Source: G963676655 sp963676655 | GTDB taxonomy: Bacteria > Verrucomicrobiota > Lentisphaeria > Victivallales > Victivallaceae | Direction of reading: 5' to 3' | Assembly: GCA_963676655.2 (NCBI GenBank) | Contig: CAXXKX010000003.1 | Location: 3,720,001-3,784,000 of the forward strand | Length of the DNA: 64,000 bases | In this document: in pieces, positions 59,304 through 64,000 of the stretch | Layout of the letters: each line of letters starts with the position of its first letter | Position numbering within the stretch: position 1 is the stretch's first letter | Position numbers and translations under genes: made by a program | The notes under the pieces: generated by a model | Seen by the model: the letters and a program-made list of their open reading frames with translations, nothing else | What the model was told of the DNA's origin: nothing | Databases searched by the model: none

Positions 59304-60611
59304 ATGTCAATTCAAAAACCTAATATTCTATACATTATTACCGACCAGCAATCCGCAAATATGATGTCATGCACCGGTAATAAAAACCTGAACACTCCAG
59401 CAATGGACTATCTGGCGTCAATCGGAACCCGTTTTGAACGGGCCTATTGCAGCAATCCCGTCTGTATGCCTTCAAGAATAAGTCTTTTTTCCGGGCATTA
59501 TCCCTCCGTTTTAAACGTAAAATCAAATGATCTTCCCCAAATAGATAGAAATCCCGTGTATTTTAAAAATTGTCTTGGAAATCTTTTGAAGAATGTTGGT
59601 TATAACACATATTACGGCGGTAAACAGCATTTTGTTTATAAACCACATGAAATCGGTTTTGAACTTTTCTCCACTGATGAACGCCATCAATTGGCACAAT
59701 CCGCATCTGAAATTCTTCGCAACTATAATTCTGACAACCCGTTTTTCATGGTTGTTTCTTTAGTAAATCCTCATGATATTTGTGCCTTGTCTATACATGA
59801 CCCGGATAGTTATTCAGATGAAAAATCACCCGACAGACATTTTATGAACTACCAGAATATAGAGTATGAAGTTTATAAGATGTGGCACGACGTAAAACAG
59901 CTTAGCGACGATCAATTACCTGAGCTACCAGCTAATTTCGAACTCCAGAATAGCGAACCGGACGCAATATCCGAGTTAATCGAACAACGTAATTTTAAAC
60001 ATTACGTGAGAAACCACTGGACCGAACGCAAGTGGCGGGAACATCGTTATGTTTACTGCCGCCTGACCGAACTTGTAGACAAACAGATTCAGAAAATATT
60101 AGACAACGTTCCCGAAAATACTTTGATAATTTTCACCTCGGATCATGGCGACCATGACGGGGCACACCGCCTGGAGCATAAGTCCACTTTCTACGAGGAA
60201 GCAACCCGGACTCCCTTAATAATTGCAAAGCCGAATGCGACAATAAACAACGCGAAAGTCAGCGAACAATTATGTTCCAACGCCTTTGACGTATATGCCA
60301 CGGTCTGTGATTACGCCGGAATTCAAGTACCTCAGGAAGTGGAAAAGAATTATTCGTTAAAGGGAATAATTGAAGGGATAATTGATAAAAGCGAACGCGA
60401 GCTGTTGAAAATAGAATGTGAATTCGGGACAGCGATCCACAGTTCAGATAAGCTATATGTGAAATATTTCAGGGGCAAGAATTCAGAACAGTTATATGAT
60501 TTAACCCGGGACCCTGGACAGATGAATAATTATATAAAATGTTCTGAATATCAAAATGAGTTGAGTGTCTTCAAAAAAGCCTTGCGCGAATCAATAGTAA
60601 TAACAGCGTAA
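59304..60611 (+). CDS. Sulfatase (formylglycine-dependent, type I)
   Basis: This 435-residue protein starts QKPNILYIITDQQSANMMSC, with the first metal-site Asp in TDQ. The sulfatase signature is CMPSRISLFSG, where Cys54 is the residue converted to formylglycine (CxPSR form). Later motifs VGYNTYYGGKQHF and FTSDHGDHDGAHRLEHKST provide the remaining Lys, His and Asp ligands. No signal peptide is seen, so it is likely cytoplasmic. Its sulfate substrate is probably a sulfated oligosaccharide taken up before cleavage by the rhamnosidases around it. The Cys-type site needs a formylglycine-generating or anaerobic sulfatase-maturing enzyme, which is not encoded in this window. Confidence 0.93.
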   Translation: MSIQKPNILYIITDQQSANMMSCTGNKNLNTPAMDYLASIGTRFERAYCSNPVCMPSRISLFSGHYPSVLNVKSNDLPQIDRNPVYFKNCLGNLLKNVGYNTYYGGKQHFVYKPHEIGFELFSTDERHQLAQSASEILRNYNSDNPFFMVVSLVNPHDICALSIHDPDSYSDEKSPDRHFMNYQNIEYEVYKMWHDVKQLSDDQLPELPANFELQNSEPDAISELIEQRNFKHYVRNHWTERKWREHRYVYCRLTELVDKQIQKILDNVPENTLIIFTSDHGDHDGAHRLEHKSTFYEEATRTPLIIAKPNATINNAKVSEQLCSNAFDVYATVCDYAGIQVPQEVEKNYSLKGIIEGIIDKSERELLKIECEFGTAIHSSDKLYVKYFRGKNSEQLYDLTRDPGQMNNYIKCSEYQNELSVFKKALRESIVITA

Positions 60612-60629
60612 GAAGCGGGAAATTTAAGA

Positions 60630-63095
60630 ATGAATGATGAAGAAATATATTCTCAAATGAGAGATCATTGGATCGAGTCTGTCAGCGAGGAAAGTAAGAG
60701 ATTCGACAAAAGCTATAAAGAATTTAATTACTTTCAAATGATCTCCGGGGACATACCGTTCGCACATGAATGCTTCAGACGTTCGTTCCATCTGGAAGAC
60801 ATACCAGAACGAGCGAAAATTCATATCGTTGCCCGCAGTTTATATAAATTTTATGTTAACGGCAGGTTTGTGATGACCGGGCCAGCCAGGAGCCCTGAGA
60901 AATATTTATTTTCAGACTTCTTTGATATAAGCGCTTTTTTGAAACCCGGAAAAAACGTAATAGCACTGGAAACAGTTTATGTGGGTGGAATAACTGAATA
61001 TGATTGTGGTGAACCCGGTTTTGCTTGCGCACTTGAATTGGATAATGAAACTATTTTCAGCGGCAAAGAATTCAAATATATGGTTTTTAACGCTTATTTA
61101 GCAAGTTCAAAGGCAGGTAAAACGCGGGGATACGCAGCTGAATGCCTGGATATTAACAAAATTGATCTGGCATGGATAGACTCTGATTATAATGATGCCA
61201 ACTGGAAAAACATTGATAATCTGAGTCGTTCTAAATCCGCCATCGAAAAGCGGCCGTTTCCGATGCCGGAACTTAAAGCCCGACCTTCGGTAAATATTTT
61301 TGATTGCTGTGATGTTGAAATCAAGCCGGACAATCAGGTTGAAATATCAGATGCAAACGGCTATATCATTTTCGAGTTCAACGGAACCGCAAGCGGATTA
61401 TATGAGATTAGCGGTTGTTTGTCTCAAAATGTCAGATTAAATTGTACTTACATGGAGAGAATAAATCAATATGATGGTTCTGCGCAGAGAACCGGATTCA
61501 GTGCAAATGATGAAGGCTTCTCGATCATTGGAAATGGTGAAAAATTTACATATCGCACTTTTCATCCTTACAGTTGCCGCTATATAAAAATGCAGGTGGA
61601 AAATTTAAAAGCCGGACAAACCGCAGAGATATTTGACTTGAAAGCAATAGAATTGTGTTCATTACCGTCCAAACGTCGTGCCAACGCGTTTTGTTCTGAT
61701 CCGGTTTTAAATGAAATTATTGAAGCGGCTCAAAATACCTTGCGGGTCTGCTGTCCTGATATGTATGTTGACTGTTCCTCGCATGAACGCAGAATCTACT
61801 TGCATGATTCACTGCGCCAGGTGGAGGCGGGTAATATATTCTATGGTGACACTGAAATTTCGCGACAGTTTCTAGTTATGTATAAGGAATTCGCTGGCAG
61901 GGTGTTCCCTATAAGCGCAGGCATTCAAAATGGAGTTTTATGTCACGGTGGAACGAAGAAAAGAATGACTTTGGGCCATGATTTGACATGGATACTACAG
62001 GGCTTTGAACATCGTAAATTTACCGGGGATAAACTTCCCCCGGAATTCATTGAATGTGCTGAAAATCTGTTATATTCTCTTATCGATGTTTGTGACGAAA
62101 AAGGTTTTTTCGTTAGTGACCGCGAAAAATATTGCATGTTTCTTGACTGGTCAAAGATGTATCCTTTCGACGGGATTTGTGTTGCAATGAACAGTTTGTT
62201 TTATATGACGCTAAAACAACTCGGAAATGAGCTGCATAATTCAAAGCTATTAGATCATGCTGCAAAAATACAAAACAATTTAGTCCCCTTATTGAAGCCT
62301 TTCATTATGAGCGACCGGATGCGTAACAGTCGACTGGTACCTGATTTGTTCGTCAATGACGAACATGGAAATTATACCGCATACGAAAATGACAAGGCTA
62401 ATACTTTTGGTTATTTGGGTAAGGTTGAACGCAGCGAAATAACCCAGTACTGGCTGCTTTTAAGCGGTATGCTTAGCAAGGCTGATGAAAAGCGCCTTTG
62501 GGAGGTTTTGCGTGAAATCAGGATAAATGAGAAATCTCGCGTAGACGACAACAGTTTGTATGCAGTGTCAAGTTGTGGATTATTTGGCTTATGGACGCGG
62601 CTGGATTATGCTTTTAAAATTCATGATTACGAAGTAATTTATCGTGATATTTACGATACATTTTCGCCGATGATTATTGACGGTAATACTTTTTGGGAAA
62701 GTATCTGCCGGGATTCTCGCTCAAATGCCCATGGTTTTAATGCGATGGCAGGTACTTTATTGTATAAACTTATCAGCGGAATTAATCCCGGAAAGAATAG
62801 TGGCTATACAATGCCGGTCATAGCTCCTCAACCGGGTTTCGGTTTGAAATGGGGACGCGGTTTTATGCAGTTGCCGAACGGAATATTGAATGTCTCCTGG
62901 CAGCTTGATTATGATGAATTCAATCTGACCGTAAAAATGCCGGAGGGACTGGTCATACTGGTGGAATTGCCCCCTGAAGCTATAGCGATATGCTCAAAAG
63001 GAGGACATAAAGTAGAAAAATATGAATTTAAACTTACCAAAAGTGCGAATATTAAACTAAGTAATCTTAATGGTTTAGAAGTAGCAAACATATAA
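60630..63095 (+). CDS. GH78 alpha-L-rhamnosidase
   Basis: This 821-residue cytoplasmic protein has an N-terminal beta-sandwich opening (ARSLYKFYVNGRFVMTGPAR) and FNYFQMISGDIPFAHECFRR, followed by a second jelly-roll. The (alpha/alpha)6 barrel then begins near residue 360 (SKRRANAFCSDPVLNEIIEA). MYVDCSSHERRIYLHDSLRQ corresponds to the GH78 motif 'DCPxRDERxGWxGD', in which the acidic residues provide the catalytic acid; here Glu is retained. A C-terminal beta domain ends with ANIKLSNLNG. It cleaves terminal L-rhamnose. It follows the sulfatase by 18 bases and is the last gene of the + strand group. Confidence 0.87.
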   Translation: MNDEEIYSQMRDHWIESVSEESKRFDKSYKEFNYFQMISGDIPFAHECFRRSFHLEDIPERAKIHIVARSLYKFYVNGRFVMTGPARSPEKYLFSDFFDISAFLKPGKNVIALETVYVGGITEYDCGEPGFACALELDNETIFSGKEFKYMVFNAYLASSKAGKTRGYAAECLDINKIDLAWIDSDYNDANWKNIDNLSRSKSAIEKRPFPMPELKARPSVNIFDCCDVEIKPDNQVEISDANGYIIFEFNGTASGLYEISGCLSQNVRLNCTYMERINQYDGSAQRTGFSANDEGFSIIGNGEKFTYRTFHPYSCRYIKMQVENLKAGQTAEIFDLKAIELCSLPSKRRANAFCSDPVLNEIIEAAQNTLRVCCPDMYVDCSSHERRIYLHDSLRQVEAGNIFYGDTEISRQFLVMYKEFAGRVFPISAGIQNGVLCHGGTKKRMTLGHDLTWILQGFEHRKFTGDKLPPEFIECAENLLYSLIDVCDEKGFFVSDREKYCMFLDWSKMYPFDGICVAMNSLFYMTLKQLGNELHNSKLLDHAAKIQNNLVPLLKPFIMSDRMRNSRLVPDLFVNDEHGNYTAYENDKANTFGYLGKVERSEITQYWLLLSGMLSKADEKRLWEVLREIRINEKSRVDDNSLYAVSSCGLFGLWTRLDYAFKIHDYEVIYRDIYDTFSPMIIDGNTFWESICRDSRSNAHGFNAMAGTLLYKLISGINPGKNSGYTMPVIAPQPGFGLKWGRGFMQLPNGILNVSWQLDYDEFNLTVKMPEGLVILVELPPEAIAICSKGGHKVEKYEFKLTKSANIKLSNLNGLEVANI

Positions 63096-63135
63096 AGCAG
63101 CAAGCCTGATAATAAGCTTTTGAACCTGAAAACGG

Positions 63136-63164
63136 TTGCCCTGAAAGTGACAATTTCAGGGCAA
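63136..63164. terminator. Hairpin after the GH78 gene
   Basis: A perfect 11-bp stem TTGCCCTGAAA / TTTCAGGGCAA with a 7-base loop lies between the convergent GH78 gene and the oxidoreductase gene. No T-run follows on the + strand. Confidence 0.6.
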
Positions 63165-63278
63165 TGTCGGGACAGACAGATCACCAATTTCATATATCGA
63201 CATCTTCTTGCCTGATATAATGACTTAAATGCCCCCGGTCCAAATCTGGCAAAAAAGCTTACACCATTTTGCTCATCA

Positions 63279-64000
63279 TTATGTCATATTCTTTTTATCG
63301 AATATTCTACTGAATGATTCTTTTAGACTATCCGGTAAAATATCTTTTATTGTTACATACTCGCCGAGGTCATTTGATTTATAGGCCGCTATAGCGATCA
63401 TTTCTGCGGCAAAGGCTTCATCTACCGGGGAATGTACTTTCTTTGTCTTATTGTACATCAAATCATTAAAGTGTTCAGAGACCCCGGGAGAACCGTTATA
63501 ATGAATCCGCTTGTTATAATTAAATTCAAAGCGTTGGTATTGTCCACCGAACCGTGGAAAAATTTCAATAGTTCCCTGATAAGTTTTTTCGGCTTCATAA
63601 GGTAGCCGATTAAAACAAATCTTCATAACCCCAAGCTTGCCCATTATTTCATAGATCCTCGAATAATAACCGCTTATAAAGAAATTATTGCTTTGGCTGC
63701 CGAAAGTCCCATTTTCCAATTCAATCAAGCACAACTCATTATCTGCAATATCCGCACTTCTGGCATATACGCAAAGGTCGTTTGACATATGTATATCTTT
63801 CGTGCCTTCTGTTTGACTGTTTCCCTTTTGAGTACGCATATTACAATTATCGTTCTCATCACAATTGTAACAACAAAGTTGATCGTCTTTATCTCCGCCA
63901 AAAACCTGTTGTTTACAAATAGAAACAACTTTTTTGGGGCTGGATTCCATTAAATGCAGCATTATATCCAGATCATGAGTCGCTTTCTCCAGCATTTGTC
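63279..64000 (-). CDS. Gfo/Idh/MocA-family oxidoreductase, C-terminal part (cut by window edge)
   Basis: The frame is open to the right edge; the ATG at 63995 is internal. The visible 240 residues start with EKATHDLDIMLHLMESSPKK, the C-terminal domain signature of Gfo/Idh/MocA proteins, where EKxxHDLD carries catalytic residues. A cysteine-rich insertion (QLCCYNCDENDNC, plus a nearby Cys) follows, a feature seen in a subset that may bind a metal. The rest forms the open beta-sheet of the family, for example TIEIFPRFGGQYQRFEFNYN. Such enzymes oxidise or reduce sugars with NAD(P). It faces the glycan locus and probably belongs to a - strand operon beyond the window. Confidence 0.8.
   Translation of the reverse strand, partial: QMLEKATHDLDIMLHLMESSPKKVVSICKQQVFGGDKDDQLCCYNCDENDNCNMRTQKGNSQTEGTKDIHMSNDLCVYARSADIADNELCLIELENGTFGSQSNNFFISGYYSRIYEIMGKLGVMKICFNRLPYEAEKTYQGTIEIFPRFGGQYQRFEFNYNKRIHYNGSPGVSEHFNDLMYNKTKKVHSPVDEAFAAEMIAIAAYKSNDLGEYVTIKDILPDSLKESFSRIFDKKNMT

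Noticed and set aside
1..64000. CRISPR arrays, rRNA or complete tRNA genes
   Set aside because: Reading through the window I saw no regularly spaced repeat-spacer units and no recognisable rRNA or full tRNA; a dedicated scan such as tRNAscan-SE could still find a missed tRNA.

Overview
The window most resembles a chromosomal segment of a free-living or gut member of the Lentisphaerota/Verrucomicrobiota group, probably Victivallales-like. This is inference. It rests on two prepilin-like proteins with a FTLIELLVVIAII leader and a C-terminal DGHV motif, mixed in among many glycoside hydrolases, a sulfatase and sugar regulators. No rRNA, tRNA or CRISPR array was seen. The sequence is rich in carbohydrate-degradation genes and holds one clearly accessory block in the middle.

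Region 1 (1-10.6 kb, + strand) reads as one operon: the end of an ArgH-like lyase, a secreted heparinase-II/III-like protein with a C-terminal beta-propeller, a lipoprotein nitrilase-superfamily enzyme, a cytoplasmic TIM-barrel glycosidase candidate, a sodium:solute symporter and a D-2-hydroxyacid dehydrogenase. Region 2 (10.66-11.65 kb, - strand) is a decayed copy of a three-gene cassette that is intact at 39.8-42.6 kb. Region 3 (11.7-16.0 kb) has an AraC-type regulator divergent from a glycyl radical enzyme, its activase and a carboxymuconolactone-decarboxylase-like protein. Region 4 (16.06-30.1 kb) has a GH3 enzyme divergent from a GntR/LacI-type regulator, then a prepilin-like protein, two secreted glycan-active candidates, a NifU-like protein, a GH38 alpha-mannosidase and a second prepilin-like protein. 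The GH3 and regulator promoters carry matching tandem operators at their predicted start points.

Region 5 (30.4-44.4 kb) is accessory DNA. It contains an HTH protein, a SHOCT protein, a DUF5678-like/retropepsin pair, a structured 800-bp intergenic region and a minus-strand operon with two CsgG-like proteins. It also holds a second minus-strand array: zinc-ribbon protein, DUF1232, DUF932, Fe-S PD-(D/E)XK nuclease, an unknown 128-aa protein and an extra DnaN-like clamp with a C-terminal extension. A toxin-antitoxin pair sits on the opposite strand inside that array. A 108-bp repeat occurs at 30.6 and 42.7 kb. An IS630-type element with exact TA-flanked ends and a multi-stop pseudogene close the block.

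Region 6 (44.4-64 kb) is a deoxysugar/sulfated-glycan locus arranged around a DeoR regulator. To its left on the - strand are a rhamnulokinase-like kinase, a fused amidohydrolase, an arabinose/fucose-isomerase-like protein, a TIM-barrel protein and a GH95 enzyme. To its right on the + strand are a GH106-like enzyme, an aminotransferase, an SDR dehydrogenase, a 160-bp MITE-like repeat, a sulfatase and a GH78 rhamnosidase. A Gfo/Idh/MocA oxidoreductase runs off the right edge on the - strand. The set suggests release of sulfated or rhamnose/fucose-containing glycans and breakdown of the freed 6-deoxysugars, though no aldolase for the last step lies in the window. The strongest candidate for an undescribed system is the clamp - 128-aa protein - Fe-S nuclease cassette, which is present as one intact and one degenerate copy.
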